From assembly GCA_021299035.1 (NCBI GenBank), contig JAJTGD010000016.1, positions 55,192-119,191 of the forward strand: DNA of 64,000 nucleotides, written 5' to 3'. The DNA comes from Oxalobacteraceae bacterium. GTDB taxonomy: Bacteria; Pseudomonadota; Gammaproteobacteria; Burkholderiales; Burkholderiaceae_D. How positions within the stretch are numbered: position 1 is the first letter of the stretch; every line of letters begins with the position of its first letter. The position numbers and the translations under genes are program-made. This document shows positions 1 to 9,982 of this stretch, piece after piece. The notes under the pieces are model-generated. The model had not been told where the DNA came from and ran no database searches. It saw nothing but the letters and a program-made list of their open reading frames with translations.

Positions 1-1
1 T

Positions 2-1360
2 ATCCTCGACCCGCTGCTGGCCCATGGCAGCCTGGACAGGCGGGTCGCCTTCATTCACGCCAGCCTGCGCGAATTAGATGCGGAACTCCAGCAGCACGGC
101 GGTGGGCTGATCGTGAAGCATGCGCGCGCGTGCGAGGCGATCCCGAAGTTGGCGCAAGAACTGGATATCGACGCCGTTTTCTGCAATCACGACTACGAGC
201 CCTACGCCAAGCAGCGTGATCAAGACGTTGCCGATGCGCTCGCTCAGCAGCAACGCCCGTTGTTCAGCTTCAAGGATCAGGTGATTTTCGAAAAAGACGA
301 AGTACTGTCGCAGGTCGGTAACCCATTCTCGGTATTCACACCGTACAAGAACGCCTGGCTGAAAAAATTCCAGCCCACCCCCGGTATGCTGGATAGTTCG
401 CTCATACCGCACTGGCACGTACAACCTAAACCCGGGCAACTGGCACTACCCTCACCCACCCCGGTGATGCCCTCGCTGACGGAGATGGGGTTCGAGGAGA
501 TCGACCTCAGCGCACAACATCTGCCCACCGGTATGCAAGGCGGGCAAATGCTGATGGATGATTTTCTGCCGCGACTATCCCGCTATGGGGAAGCGCGTGA
601 CTTTCCATCGATCAAAGGGCCTTCCTATCTATCGGTGCATCTGCGCTTTGGTACGGTATCCATACGCGCACTGGCCAGACATGCGATGGATGCGATCCGG
701 TCTGGCACCAGAGCCGATGGCGCCGCAGTCTGGTTGGCGGAGCTGATCTGGCGTGATTTCTATTTCATGATCCTGCATCATCACCCCAAGGTCGCGCAGG
801 GCGCTGCATTCAAGCCAGAGTACGACCGGATTGCATGGGAAGAAGGCGCGCAAGCAGAGGCGTTGTTCGCAGCATGGTGCGAGGGTCGCACCGGCTACCC
901 ACTAGTCGATGCCGCCATGCTGCAACTAAATCGTAGCGGTTATATGCATAACCGTCTGCGCATGGTGACCGCTTGCTTCCTGATCAAGGATCTGGGCATC
1001 GACTGGCGACATGGTGAGGCGTACTTCGCGCAGAAGCTGAACGACTTTGATTTAGCAGCGAACAATGGTGGTTGGCAATGGGCCGCATCATCGGGCTGCG
1101 ATGCACAGCCCTACTTCCGCATTTTTAATCCCATTACCCAATCACAGAAATTTGACGCCGAAGGCAAATTTATCAAGCGCTACCTGCCGCAACTCGACAA
1201 GCTCGACGCAAAACACATTCATGCGCCATGGCTGGCGCCGGGCATGACGCTGGACATGGCGGGCGTCACGATTGGCAAAGATTATCCGGCACCGATCGTG
1301 GTACATGATGAAGCAAGGAAAAATACCCTGGCGCGCTACGCTGTCGTCAAAAAATCTTGA
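2..1360 (+). CDS. phrB: Deoxyribodipyrimidine photolyase (CPD photolyase, class I-like), 5' end cut off by window
   Basis: Light-driven repair of cyclobutane pyrimidine dimers, using FAD and an antenna cofactor. The reading frame is open from base 2 with no start codon in frame that fits the family, so roughly the first 40-50 residues lie outside the window. The visible part runs from the Rossmann antenna domain (ILDPLLAHGS, then FCNHDYEPYA) into the helical FAD domain. There I see the signature stretches GYMHNRLRMV, the WRHGEAYFA region and NNGGWQWAASSGCDAQPYFR, which contains the conserved Trp and Asn/Asp residues near FAD and the lesion. It ends in TGA seven bases before the stop of the convergent chpA. 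The family is clear; the exact photolyase subclass is less so. Confidence 0.93.
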   Translation: MLDPLLAHGSLDRRVAFIHASLRELDAELQQHGGGLIVKHARACEAIPKLAQELDIDAVFCNHDYEPYAKQRDQDVADALAQQQRPLFSFKDQVIFEKDEVLSQVGNPFSVFTPYKNAWLKKFQPTPGMLDSSLIPHWHVQPKPGQLALPSPTPVMPSLTEMGFEEIDLSAQHLPTGMQGGQMLMDDFLPRLSRYGEARDFPSIKGPSYLSVHLRFGTVSIRALARHAMDAIRSGTRADGAAVWLAELIWRDFYFMILHHHPKVAQGAAFKPEYDRIAWEEGAQAEALFAAWCEGRTGYPLVDAAMLQLNRSGYMHNRLRMVTACFLIKDLGIDWRHGEAYFAQKLNDFDLAANNGGWQWAASSGCDAQPYFRIFNPITQSQKFDAEGKFIKRYLPQLDKLDAKHIHAPWLAPGMTLDMAGVTIGKDYPAPIVVHDEARKNTLARYAVVKKS

Positions 1361-1366
1361 CGCCAG

Positions 1367-4300
1367 CTAATCTTCCACGCTCTCGGTCATGCCCTCGCTC
1401 AGGATGTCGCGCTCACTCTGCGTCGATTGCTCATCTGCCAGCAGCTGGGTCAGCTGCGCAAGTAAGGTCTCTTCGCGGTAGGGCTTGCCCATGTAGGCGT
1501 TAGCACCAAGCTGCAAGGCGCGTTGGCGATGCCGATCAGCCATGCGCGACGTGATCATTACCACCGGTATGTCACGCCAGCGCTCATCGTCGCGCAAGGT
1601 GGCAAGCAATTCGAAGCCATCCATGCGCGGCATCTCGATATCAAGCAGTATCAGCGCCGGTTGAGTGTTTCGCACATATGCCAAGGCCTCGACACCATCT
1701 CGCGCCAACGCAACCGCGTAACCGTGACGCTCAAGTAATCGCTGACTGGCACGCCGGACCGTCAATGAATCATCGACTACAAGTACCGTCGGCGATTGCC
1801 GCTCTGTGACTGAGGGCAATGGTGGTGGCGCCGTTTCAGGCAAGCGGAAAGGGTGAAGGATGAGTGCGATCGCGCCGTCGGCCAGCACACTCGCCCCAGA
1901 CAGGCCCGGTACCCGCAATAGCTGCGGTCCCGGGTGCTTGATGATCAGTTCGCGCTGACCCTCGATAGCATCTAGTTGCAAGGCGATAGTTTTGTCGCCA
2001 TCGCTCATGATGGCGACAGGCACACGCCCTTTGTTAACCGATGCACCGGTATCACCCAAAGTTTGGCCAAGATGGCGTAGCGGCACTGATATACCTTGCC
2101 AATCGATCTGGTGCTGCTGACCGTCTGAGCGAATCTTTGCCGTGTCTATCTGCAGTGCTTGCTTGACCAGTGCCGCAGGCAGGCCAATGCGCCACTGCCC
2201 AGCACGCACTAACACCACCATGACGCTGGTCAAGCCCACGGGTATTCGCAGCGTGAAACGACACCCCTGACCTGCTTCGCTCTGGACCTCGATCTGACCG
2301 CCCATCGCGTGCAACTCGGCACGGACTGCATCCATACCGATACCGCGGCCGGACAAGGTCGTCACCTCGGTCGCCGTGGACAAACCGGGTGCAAAAATCA
2401 GCTCGCTCAACGCGCGCTCATCGATATCGTCACCTGCTTGCAGCAGACCTGCTTCCAAGGCACGTTGCCGAATCCTCTGCATGTCCAAGCCACGCCCATC
2501 ATCTTGCACGATGAGTTGTAACTCATTTCCTGTCATTGCTGCGCTAATCACCACCTGTCCACTCGATGCTTTAGCTACTGATTGCCGCTGCTGCACTTGC
2601 TCAATGCCATGGACAACCGCATTCCGCAGAAGATGCTCAAGCGGGCCCAGCAATCGATCGAGCAGCACACGCTCGATCTCGACCGATCCCTGACGAAGAA
2701 CGAATGAAACCTCGCAACCGACTTCGCGTGCAGCCTGCTGCAGCACATGGCGTAGCCGCGCCTCAACAGAATGTAAAGGCTGAGCGCGCAGGGCTTGCAG
2801 CTCGGCTTGTTGTCGGCGCAAGTCCCTTAGCTGCTCAGCAGTCGCCGTGGTCAGCTGCTCCGACTGCAGCGACCATTCACGCTGTGCACCGACGATATCG
2901 GTAATGCTTTCCGCCATCATTCGGGTCAGCTCATGCAGGCGGGTGTATCGATCAAACTCAAGCGGATCAAAGTCAGTTGCCGTCCCCTGACTCGAACGCG
3001 CCAATACACGTGACTCTGCTTCAATTTCCAACTCGCGCAGCTGCGCGCGCAGCCTGCTGAGATCATCGGACATATCATCGAATGAACGCCGCTGCTCCTG
3101 CAGGACTTCTCGTAGTCGCGCATTACTGCGCCATAGCTCTGCGCTGGTATCGGCAAATTTAGCGAGCCGGTCTGCGCGTACCCGAAGCATCGGCAAATGC
3201 TTTTCCGCTCGCATCTTCGGCGGCAGCGGCGAGCTATCCAATTTATCGGGCGGGGCTTCAAGCTCGGGCGGCGTGACTGATTTGGGGCTTGACGTAATGT
3301 CAGTCACCAACGACGCTTCACTACTCACATCGCCTTCAGTCTCAGAAGAAAATTCTATGAGTGAGGCGTTTTCCGGGGACGCAGCCGAGGGCTGTGTCAA
3401 CGTATACATCCAGAAATCTACCTGGCGTAGTAATTCTGCGATGGCGTGTGTGATGTCACTCGATGACTGATGTAATAGTGCGCTGACCTCAGCCTCGGCC
3501 TGATGAAATTCCGTACCTAGCTCATCCTGGCCAGCCATTCGCGCACTGCCCTTTAGGGTATGCAATACCCGAAGCAATTGCGCTGCTTGCGAGCCGTCCT
3601 CGGGATGCTGTTCCCACTGTCGCAGAGCGTATTCAAGTTGCGGCAGCAAGTCTGCCGCCTCTAACTTGAAAAGCTCGTACAGCTCATCATGCTCATCCGA
3701 GCGATTTGGTCCGGAGATGATCGGGTTAGTCGCTGACGGTGATGGTGACGGCGTGTCTGCTGATATTGATACTGAAAACTTTTCCTCGTCACCCTCACCA
3801 GCAGCCTGCGCCGACACGACTGACGCGTTTACGATCGACGATACACAATGAGCAGTATCCGTGACCACATCGTCCATTGCCGGACGACGAATAGGCTCGA
3901 TAGCTTCTTGGTCGAATTGATCGGCAGCGAGATCCAGCGACTGCACTGCATGATTGGGCGTTGGCGCCAATAAGTCATCACGCAGGCACTGCACTAATTC
4001 GGATGCTTCACCGCGTATGCCCTGATCTGCAAAACCCTCCAGCAGACCAGACACAGTCACTAGCACTGTTTCAAGGCGAGATGCATCTATCATCGATCCA
4101 CGTGCTAGCAGCTGCTCAAGTGTCGACTCTAGCGCCAATGCCAACTCCGCCAAACCGCTGAAGCCAACAGTTGCAGAGCAGCCTCCCAAGGTATGGGCAA
4201 CGTGAGCCAAGCGCGTAAAATCATCGTTGGCTGCGTAGTCGCGCATGCCTTTCAACAAGGTGCGCGCTTCTTCGATAAAGATGCTATCCAGCCCACCCGC

Positions 4301-5914
4301 AGACTGATGCGCTTGCTTGGCGTTCAGTGTTTTCTGCCAGGGGAGTTGTACCAATGTTGTCTGTAGAAATACCCACTGCTGCGCGAATGACTCATTGAGC
4401 CAGGTGTCGGCCGCTTGTCCATGTATTGCATCACATAGCAGCATGACCTGCTCGCGTTCCTCACTCAATCCCAATAACTGCAAGGCACCCGCGATACGGT
4501 TCAGCGCCGCCACTGATGCCTTTGAGGCAGTGACGACATCCACCTGCGGCTCTGCATCAAGCAATTGCTCCACCTGCGTCATATCAGCTTGTATCGCATC
4601 TGACAGCGCCATGAGCAAACGATGTGCGCTTTCTAAACGTGATAGCTGCCCTAATTGATTGAGACACTCTCTCGGTTCATGACTGATCAGGAGCCGCTTC
4701 ATCGCTTGGATTGCAACAAGCAGTACTTTGCTATCAACTTCATCACGCAGACAGCACAAGCCGGCAGCGAGCCCTTCACAACGGATCGGCTCAGGTGGCT
4801 GTGAGGTGATTTGAGCAAGAATGTCTTTTAATGGCTCGACAACGGCCGGCAACGGCGCAGAGGCGGCGGCATCAATCAGTGCCTCCCAGGATGCCGAATC
4901 AGTAATACACTCAGACTTAACTTCGATCGCAGAAATCAGTGCATCAAGCGTACTGGTCCATGCGGCTAATGCATGTTCGCTTGTGGTATCAATCGTGATG
5001 CCATGAGCAGGTACAGCGAACTGCTGCTCAATACGAAATATACCTACCACTGCGCGCGCAAGCGCACTCTGCACTGGTCGCTGTGCCAATTCGAAAAGCG
5101 CGTCGCGAGTCAAAGATCTCAGTGCAGCCTCTAGGGTTGAAGTACTTTCAACGTCGCTTAGTCGAAGTAAACGAACACCCGCCGCTGCGATTTTCTTGAT
5201 ACGTGTAGCATCACCACCCGAAATCGTGTACTCAATTAAACAGGCCTGTACCGCCTGCCAATAAACGTATTCATGGTGAGGTTGGACTCGAGCAGCAGCA
5301 CAGGCAAACAAGTCTGCGATCGGCTGCGTCGCTTGGCGCAGGGTCAGATCATCCTGTGCCCGTAACAGCTTTAGTAGTGATTGATCAGGATCGGTAGGTG
5401 ACGGATCCATTGCATCCGGCGGTAGGCCATCGGGCAGAAGCTCATGCAGTATGTGCGGTTCAACATCCAGTTTCACTAATAAGGAAGGCTGCAGCGTAGT
5501 CGGCCCGCCTATCGCTACCTGCTGATGCCAGAATCGTAGTAACTCACCAGTGGTTAGCGTATTGCCATGTAGTAGGTGTTCGAGCGCCTTTCGCAGGAAA
5601 GTTTGAAATCGCTGCACGATAAACTCGCTCGAATACTGCGCGGTCGTGCCAGGCTGTCCCGAGGTGATCAACTGGTCTCGAACCAAATGCGCAAGCGCCG
5701 CTAGCCCAGGTTGATCGATCATTGATAGCGCACCTTGAACCTGTGCCAATCGTCGTACAGCATCTACCAGCGGTACTGGGTCGACACTTTCTTGGCTCGC
5801 TTCGCGCAATGAAAACATAAGCTCAGTCAAGCTTCGTTCCATCTCCGCTGACAGCACCGCCAGCCAAGCGACCGGCTGTTCACTCGCGACCAGATCACCC
5901 ACTATGTTCGTCAC
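1367..5914 (-). CDS. chpA: Type IV pilus chemosensory hybrid histidine kinase ChpA/PilL-like
   Basis: Central CheA-type kinase of the pilus (Chp) system, expected to phosphorylate PilG and PilH in response to PilJ. It has 1515 residues. A helical N-terminal region precedes an Hpt-like segment with AHTLGG (His near 574) and a canonical Hpt domain with HTLKGSA (His near 785). A long acidic/serine-rich linker follows, then the HATPase domain (N-box LEHLLRNAVVHGIE near 1095-1108, DDGRGLDM near 1138, GRGIGMDAV), a CheW-like domain (about 1200-1350) and a C-terminal receiver (VVDDS near 1380, phosphoacceptor Asp near 1426 in LLDIEMPRMDG). The start is GTG, 6 nt after the pilJ stop and without a strong SD, so translation may be coupled. 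This is the last gene of the operon. Confidence 0.93.
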   Translation of the reverse strand: MTNIVGDLVASEQPVAWLAVLSAEMERSLTELMFSLREASQESVDPVPLVDAVRRLAQVQGALSMIDQPGLAALAHLVRDQLITSGQPGTTAQYSSEFIVQRFQTFLRKALEHLLHGNTLTTGELLRFWHQQVAIGGPTTLQPSLLVKLDVEPHILHELLPDGLPPDAMDPSPTDPDQSLLKLLRAQDDLTLRQATQPIADLFACAAARVQPHHEYVYWQAVQACLIEYTISGGDATRIKKIAAAGVRLLRLSDVESTSTLEAALRSLTRDALFELAQRPVQSALARAVVGIFRIEQQFAVPAHGITIDTTSEHALAAWTSTLDALISAIEVKSECITDSASWEALIDAAASAPLPAVVEPLKDILAQITSQPPEPIRCEGLAAGLCCLRDEVDSKVLLVAIQAMKRLLISHEPRECLNQLGQLSRLESAHRLLMALSDAIQADMTQVEQLLDAEPQVDVVTASKASVAALNRIAGALQLLGLSEEREQVMLLCDAIHGQAADTWLNESFAQQWVFLQTTLVQLPWQKTLNAKQAHQSAGGLDSIFIEEARTLLKGMRDYAANDDFTRLAHVAHTLGGCSATVGFSGLAELALALESTLEQLLARGSMIDASRLETVLVTVSGLLEGFADQGIRGEASELVQCLRDDLLAPTPNHAVQSLDLAADQFDQEAIEPIRRPAMDDVVTDTAHCVSSIVNASVVSAQAAGEGDEEKFSVSISADTPSPSPSATNPIISGPNRSDEHDELYELFKLEAADLLPQLEYALRQWEQHPEDGSQAAQLLRVLHTLKGSARMAGQDELGTEFHQAEAEVSALLHQSSSDITHAIAELLRQVDFWMYTLTQPSAASPENASLIEFSSETEGDVSSEASLVTDITSSPKSVTPPELEAPPDKLDSSPLPPKMRAEKHLPMLRVRADRLAKFADTSAELWRSNARLREVLQEQRRSFDDMSDDLSRLRAQLRELEIEAESRVLARSSQGTATDFDPLEFDRYTRLHELTRMMAESITDIVGAQREWSLQSEQLTTATAEQLRDLRRQQAELQALRAQPLHSVEARLRHVLQQAAREVGCEVSFVLRQGSVEIERVLLDRLLGPLEHLLRNAVVHGIEQVQQRQSVAKASSGQVVISAAMTGNELQLIVQDDGRGLDMQRIRQRALEAGLLQAGDDIDERALSELIFAPGLSTATEVTTLSGRGIGMDAVRAELHAMGGQIEVQSEAGQGCRFTLRIPVGLTSVMVVLVRAGQWRIGLPAALVKQALQIDTAKIRSDGQQHQIDWQGISVPLRHLGQTLGDTGASVNKGRVPVAIMSDGDKTIALQLDAIEGQRELIIKHPGPQLLRVPGLSGASVLADGAIALILHPFRLPETAPPPLPSVTERQSPTVLVVDDSLTVRRASQRLLERHGYAVALARDGVEALAYVRNTQPALILLDIEMPRMDGFELLATLRDDERWRDIPVVMITSRMADRHRQRALQLGANAYMGKPYREETLLAQLTQLLADEQSTQSERDILSEGMTESVED

Positions 5915-5920
5915 AGTCGC

Positions 5921-8122
5921 TTAGGCATCAATGCGGAAGCGGTTGATTGCACCACTCAGCTCTTCTGCCAGATGGGCCAGTTCGCTCACCGAGGCAGCGG
6001 TCATTTGCGTACCATGACGGGTGTGCTCGGTGACGGTCAAGATGCTGTCGATATTGTGCGCAACATGATCCGCCAAGGTGGTTTGCTCACCCGCAGCAGC
6101 CGAGATACCACGAATCAGATCAGCCAAGTGCTGAGAGATACGATGAATCTCGCCGAGCGCGGCGCCCGCACTGTCGGAGCGTTGCGCGCCCTCGACCACG
6201 CGCTGGGTCGAGCGCTCCATGGCCGCAACTGCTTCTTGTGCATCGGCTTGCACTGTCTTCACCAACTGCGCAATCTGGCGCGCGGCGTCACCGCAACGCT
6301 CAGCCAAACGCTGCACCTCCTCCGCCACCACCGCAAAACCGCGCCCCGCTTCACCCGCCGACGCTGCTTGAATCGCGGCATTCAGTGCTAATACTTGTGT
6401 CTGCTCGGTGATCCCGGCAATCAAATCAACAATGTCACCGATCTCCAGCGAGGAATCGCCCAATCGCTTGATGCGCTTGGCACTCTCTTGCATCTGCTCG
6501 CGTAGTTGCTGCATGCTGCCAATTGCATCTTGCACCGCAGTCTCGCCTTGTATCGCTGCACTCAGCGACGCCTGTGCCACGTCCGCTGATTCACTTGCTG
6601 CACGCGACACTTGGTGAATCTGTTGCGCCATCCGTAGTACGGCTTGACCGGTTTGCTGGATCTCCTGTGACTGCCGCGCTGCAAGTCCCAACAAATCACC
6701 AGAGATACCTTGCGCAGTCGCGCAGCTACTGGCGACTTGCTGCGCCGTGGCTCTGACCTTGCCCAATAAGCGGCGTAACTCATCCAGCGTGAAGTTGACC
6801 GAATCAGCGATCGCACCGGTAATGTCCTCGGATACCGTCGCCTGTATCGTCAGATTACCTTCAGCAACCTCCTGTAGCTCGTTCATTAATCGCAGTATCG
6901 CTGCCTGATTCTGCAGATTGAGTCGCCTTGCTTCTTCTTCATCGGCCAAGGCGTTGAGACGTTGCTGCTCTGCCTGCGCCCGCGCCTCCTCAGCCTCAAG
7001 CGTACGTTGGCGACTCTGCTTTAGCTGTAATGTGGCCACTAACAATCCCAACGACAAACTCAGTACAGCAGAGATGACAACTGCCCAGCGCAGGCCGCCA
7101 CCACCTTCACTCCCGCGATAGTCTTGCTGTAGTGCGAGCAAACGCTCACGCAGTGATTCATTATCGATAAAAATATGACGCTCGGCTTCTTTCGCTGCAA
7201 TGAAGTGTTTCAGATTACCAAGAATGCCGGATAGCTCGCGGTGATAAATCGTGAACTGATCACGCAATTCAGCCAGCCGACCGCGCGCATCCGTATTCGT
7301 GACTGCAGGAAGGCGAAGTACGGGGCTACCATCGAGGAAGGCATGCACAATGTCATTAAAGGTACTCGCGTCCCGGCCAAGGAGAAATGCAGTATCTTGG
7401 TTGATGCCATCCGGTGTCAGAAACTCATTCGCACTTTTCCCGAGGCGCTGCGTCAACATCACGAGTTGACCTACGGCGGCAATCTCTCGCGGTGAGGCAC
7501 CACTTTGTGCAAGTAAAGTTGCTACCTGCTCGCTTAGCTCAAGTAATACCGGATTCAGTGTGTTTAGCTTTTGCAAAGTGCTACGAAACCCGGTGAGCTG
7601 CTTTTCCAAGGTAAGTAACTGTGCCGACGCGAGCGATGAGCGCTGCCAGGCAGAGCGGATGGCTTCGATGCGCACGACCACCGCATCATCTGCCTTGGGA
7701 AGGACATGCCCTTGCCACTGCCCACCTCGTGCTAGTACCTCGAGCGCTTGATTGATTTCACCGCGGCTCTGCTCCAGCTGCCGAAATGCATCACGATTTC
7801 CCTGAATCGCGTTCGGTGCTGCCTTGCCAAGACGTTGCGAGTGCATCAATAGCTCGCTCGCTATTTGGGTTTTGACGGCTGCAGTCAGCGTGACACTGGT
7901 GTAAAACCAAGCCAGTGCAGCGAACACGATGAAAGACAATCCAAATACCCACTTCGCCGACCGAAGCAACTTCGACAATGGAAAATTTTTGATTTGTTCT
8001 ATCCACTTTAGTGGTGTCGTCTGCGGCCGTAAGCGCAGCAGACGGTACCATTCAGCAAACCGAGCGGTGGGTCGGGCGGGTGTCGGAAATGTGTTCAGGT
8101 CGAGCCGTTGGTCAGGATCCAT
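5921..8122 (-). CDS. pilJ: Type IV pilus methyl-accepting chemotaxis protein PilJ
   Basis: Membrane chemoreceptor of the pilus chemosensory system, coupled through PilI to ChpA. It has 733 residues from the ATG at 8122, which has GGAG six bases upstream. An in-frame TTG at 8167 would overlap pilI and lacks an SD, so I rejected it. A cytoplasmic N-terminus is followed by a membrane helix (about 57-77), a periplasmic PilJ-type ligand region, a second membrane helix (about 342-367), a HAMP-like coiled coil and an MCP signalling domain. The tip reads [20 protein letters not shown] and is followed by [16 protein letters not shown]. No methyltransferase or methylesterase gene lies beside it. Confidence 0.93.
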   Translation of the reverse strand: MDPDQRLDLNTFPTPARPTARFAEWYRLLRLRPQTTPLKWIEQIKNFPLSKLLRSAKWVFGLSFIVFAALAWFYTSVTLTAAVKTQIASELLMHSQRLGKAAPNAIQGNRDAFRQLEQSRGEINQALEVLARGGQWQGHVLPKADDAVVVRIEAIRSAWQRSSLASAQLLTLEKQLTGFRSTLQKLNTLNPVLLELSEQVATLLAQSGASPREIAAVGQLVMLTQRLGKSANEFLTPDGINQDTAFLLGRDASTFNDIVHAFLDGSPVLRLPAVTNTDARGRLAELRDQFTIYHRELSGILGNLKHFIAAKEAERHIFIDNESLRERLLALQQDYRGSEGGGGLRWAVVISAVLSLSLGLLVATLQLKQSRQRTLEAEEARAQAEQQRLNALADEEEARRLNLQNQAAILRLMNELQEVAEGNLTIQATVSEDITGAIADSVNFTLDELRRLLGKVRATAQQVASSCATAQGISGDLLGLAARQSQEIQQTGQAVLRMAQQIHQVSRAASESADVAQASLSAAIQGETAVQDAIGSMQQLREQMQESAKRIKRLGDSSLEIGDIVDLIAGITEQTQVLALNAAIQAASAGEAGRGFAVVAEEVQRLAERCGDAARQIAQLVKTVQADAQEAVAAMERSTQRVVEGAQRSDSAGAALGEIHRISQHLADLIRGISAAAGEQTTLADHVAHNIDSILTVTEHTRHGTQMTAASVSELAHLAEELSGAINRFRIDA

Positions 8123-8153
8123 ACAATGCTCCGGATAAAACAATGAATCAGGC

Positions 8154-8693
8154 TTAGTGCTGTGCAATGTCGAGAAAAGATGGCAGTGTCATCAGCGTCA
8201 TCAGGTCGACACCGAGGTAGTGGCTGCCATCGTCATGGTTAAAGCGATGTGGCGACCAAATCGGCGATGTAGCATCAGGCGCTACTGGCGTCAGCTTCGC
8301 TTGGTCGATCATGCCGATTATTTGTGTCACTCGAATGGCGCAACGCACTGGCAGCGCACTTGAGAGAACGAGTAAACGATCGCTGCGCTGCCATGGTCTC
8401 GGATCGGCACCAGCGAAACCGTCGAGGTCAATGACACCAAGCAGCTGACCACGATGACTGACTAGGCCGAGATACCAATGACGCGTGAAGGGGACGGGCG
8501 TCGGCAGCTCGCCGGCTAATATTTCTTCAGTGTGAGGAAGATCGAATAAAAAGTGCCGCGCACCGATAGCGCAAGCCAAATAGGAATTCGCACTACGAGC
8601 TGACTTCTGCGTATGCTGAAGGCGCTGGGCGAGCTGCTGCTGAAAGCTTTGCAGCGACCCGAGCCGAGTACCCGCCGGTGTTTCCACACGCAC
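8154..8693 (-). CDS. pilI: CheW-like adaptor PilI
   Basis: Adaptor expected to link the PilJ receptor to the ChpA kinase. It has 179 residues and a CheW-like fold: [22 protein letters not shown] near the N-terminus, then [18 protein letters not shown], then a C-terminal strand ending in [19 protein letters not shown]. It starts at GTG 8693, overlapping the last base of the pilH TAG stop, which suggests coupled translation. The order pilG-pilH-pilI-pilJ-chpA matches known type IV pilus chemosensory operons, which supports the assignment of a rather divergent CheW protein. Confidence 0.87.
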   Translation of the reverse strand: MRVETPAGTRLGSLQSFQQQLAQRLQHTQKSARSANSYLACAIGARHFLFDLPHTEEILAGELPTPVPFTRHWYLGLVSHRGQLLGVIDLDGFAGADPRPWQRSDRLLVLSSALPVRCAIRVTQIIGMIDQAKLTPVAPDATSPIWSPHRFNHDDGSHYLGVDLMTLMTLPSFLDIAQH

Positions 8694-9070
8694 TAGGCAG
8701 ACGTGCGCGAAAGCGCGGCGATCTTTTGCAACAGCGTGTCTGGGTCGAGCGGCTTGACCAGATACTCGCGCGCCCCTTGACGTAATCCCCAGATACGGTC
8801 GGTCTCCTGCTGCTTACTGCTACAAATAATGATGGGTATGTCACGAGTCGCTGGGTCGCGCGCGATCTCGCGCGTGGCATGAAAACCATTCAAGCCCGGC
8901 ATCACCACGTCCATTAGGATCAATTGAGGTGGCTGTGCCTTAATCTTCAGCATCGCCACCTCAGCATTATCGGCAGTGCTGACGCTGTAACCATGACGAC
9001 TCAACAAGTCGGTGATGAAATGGCGCTCAGTCGGTGAATCATCAACGACAAGAATGTGCTTGATCGGCAT
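8693..9070 (-). CDS. pilH: Response regulator PilH
   Basis: Stand-alone CheY-type receiver expected to modulate pilus extension or retraction, or to act as a phosphate sink for ChpA. It has 125 residues from the ATG at 9070 (MPIKHILVVDDS); an upstream in-frame extension to 9229 is Pro/Ala-rich, overlaps pilG and is not family-like. The acidic pocket is VVDDS, the phosphoacceptor Asp lies in LILMDVVMPGLNG, and the conserved Lys is in EYLVKPLDP. All key residues are present. The pilG stop lies 31 bases upstream and pilI overlaps its own stop. Confidence 0.9.
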   Translation of the reverse strand: MPIKHILVVDDSPTERHFITDLLSRHGYSVSTADNAEVAMLKIKAQPPQLILMDVVMPGLNGFHATREIARDPATRDIPIIICSSKQQETDRIWGLRQGAREYLVKPLDPDTLLQKIAALSRTSA

Positions 9071-9101
9071 GGTGGTGGGGGCTGAGGTGGGATGGCAAGC
9101 T

Positions 9102-9500
9102 TCAGGCAGCGGCTTGGGTTGGCAGGGCGTACTTGCGCACCGCCTGTAACAAGCTGTCCTTGGTAAAGGGTTTGGTGAGGTAATCGGACGCGCCGGCAAG
9201 CAGGCCGCGCGCGCGATCAAACAAGCCATCGCGCGATGACAGCATCACCACCGGAATATGAGAACAGCGCTTGCTGTGTCGGATCAGTGCGCAGGTCTGG
9301 AAGCCATCCAGTCTGGGCATCAGGATGTCGCAGAAGATCAACGCAGGCTGGCGCTCGACAATGATGCCAAGCGCCTCGAAACCATCTTCAGAAAGAATGA
9401 CCGGGTAGCCGGCCTGGGTCAGAAAAATTTCAGCAGAACGACGTATCGTACTGCTGTCATCGATGACCAGAATCTGTGGTCCATCCAGTGAAGCCCCCAT
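9102..9500 (-). CDS. pilG: Response regulator PilG
   Basis: CheY-like receiver, first gene of the pilus chemosensory operon, expected to be phosphorylated by ChpA. It has 132 residues from the ATG at 9500, which has GGAG eight bases upstream; the upstream alternative at 9524 has no SD. Receiver signatures are LVIDDSSTIRRSAE, the phosphoacceptor Asp in LIFCDILMPRLDGF, and the Lys in DYLTKPFTK. The promoter should lie in the 236-base gap up to the rubredoxin gene, which also carries a short tandem repeat. Confidence 0.9.
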   Translation of the reverse strand: MGASLDGPQILVIDDSSTIRRSAEIFLTQAGYPVILSEDGFEALGIIVERQPALIFCDILMPRLDGFQTCALIRHSKRCSHIPVVMLSSRDGLFDRARGLLAGASDYLTKPFTKDSLLQAVRKYALPTQAAA

Positions 9501-9644
9501 CGCGCAACCGCTCCAGATCCGCAAGCAACGGCGCGGACTGTAACAAAAAGAGCAACACCTTAAAACAAGGAAAAATCAAACTTTGCCCAATGTCGTCATT
9601 TTGGCGACAGTTCGACCAATGAACTGCGCGATTAACAATTCCTT

Positions 9645-9695
9645 GGGCGATGGACGAAAACCTGGGGGCGATGGACGAAAACCTGGGGCCGATGA
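9645..9695. repeat. 21-bp tandem direct repeat upstream of pilG
   Basis: Two perfect 21-base copies (9645-9665 and 9666-9686), each carrying CGATGGACGAAAACC, plus the first bases of a degenerate third copy. The repeat lies in the 236-base gap (9501-9736) between pilG, which reads leftwards, and the 3' end of the rubredoxin gene. An apparent plus-strand ORF across it has no family features. Its position upstream of pilG makes an effect on the operon promoter possible, but nothing in the sequence proves it. Confidence 0.75.
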
Positions 9696-9736
9696 AGCGC
9701 CCGTGATGGACTTCAGCAATCTTTTAGATCGCGGAC

Positions 9737-9931
9737 TTAAATCGCGACCATTTCAAAGTCTTCCTTGCGGGCGCCGCACTCAGGACAGGTCCAGTTCATC
9801 GGCACATCTTCCCAGCGCGTGCCGGGCGCAATGCCCTCATCGGGCAAACCAGCGGCTTCATCGTAAACCCAGCCGCAGATAAGGCACATCCATGTCTTGT
9901 ATTCTTGCTCGGTATTTTTGTTATCACTCAC
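9737..9931 (-). CDS. Rubredoxin
   Basis: Small iron-sulfur electron carrier with a single Fe(Cys)4 centre. It has 64 residues. The two Cys pairs are CLICGWVYDEAAG and CPECGARKEDFEM, with the family-typical GIAPGTRWEDVPMNW between them. I chose GTG 9931 as start because an AAGGG lies eight bases upstream; the longer TTG-started frame to 9994 would overlap the divergent kinase start. The physiological partner cannot be read from the sequence. It is divergent from the thiD-like gene, so both promoters share about 50 bases. Confidence 0.92.
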   Translation of the reverse strand: MSDNKNTEQEYKTWMCLICGWVYDEAAGLPDEGIAPGTRWEDVPMNWTCPECGARKEDFEMVAI

Positions 9932-9982
9932 GGCACGGCCCTTAAAGTAAAATCTCCAGCCGACTATGTTAATGCTTTCCTC

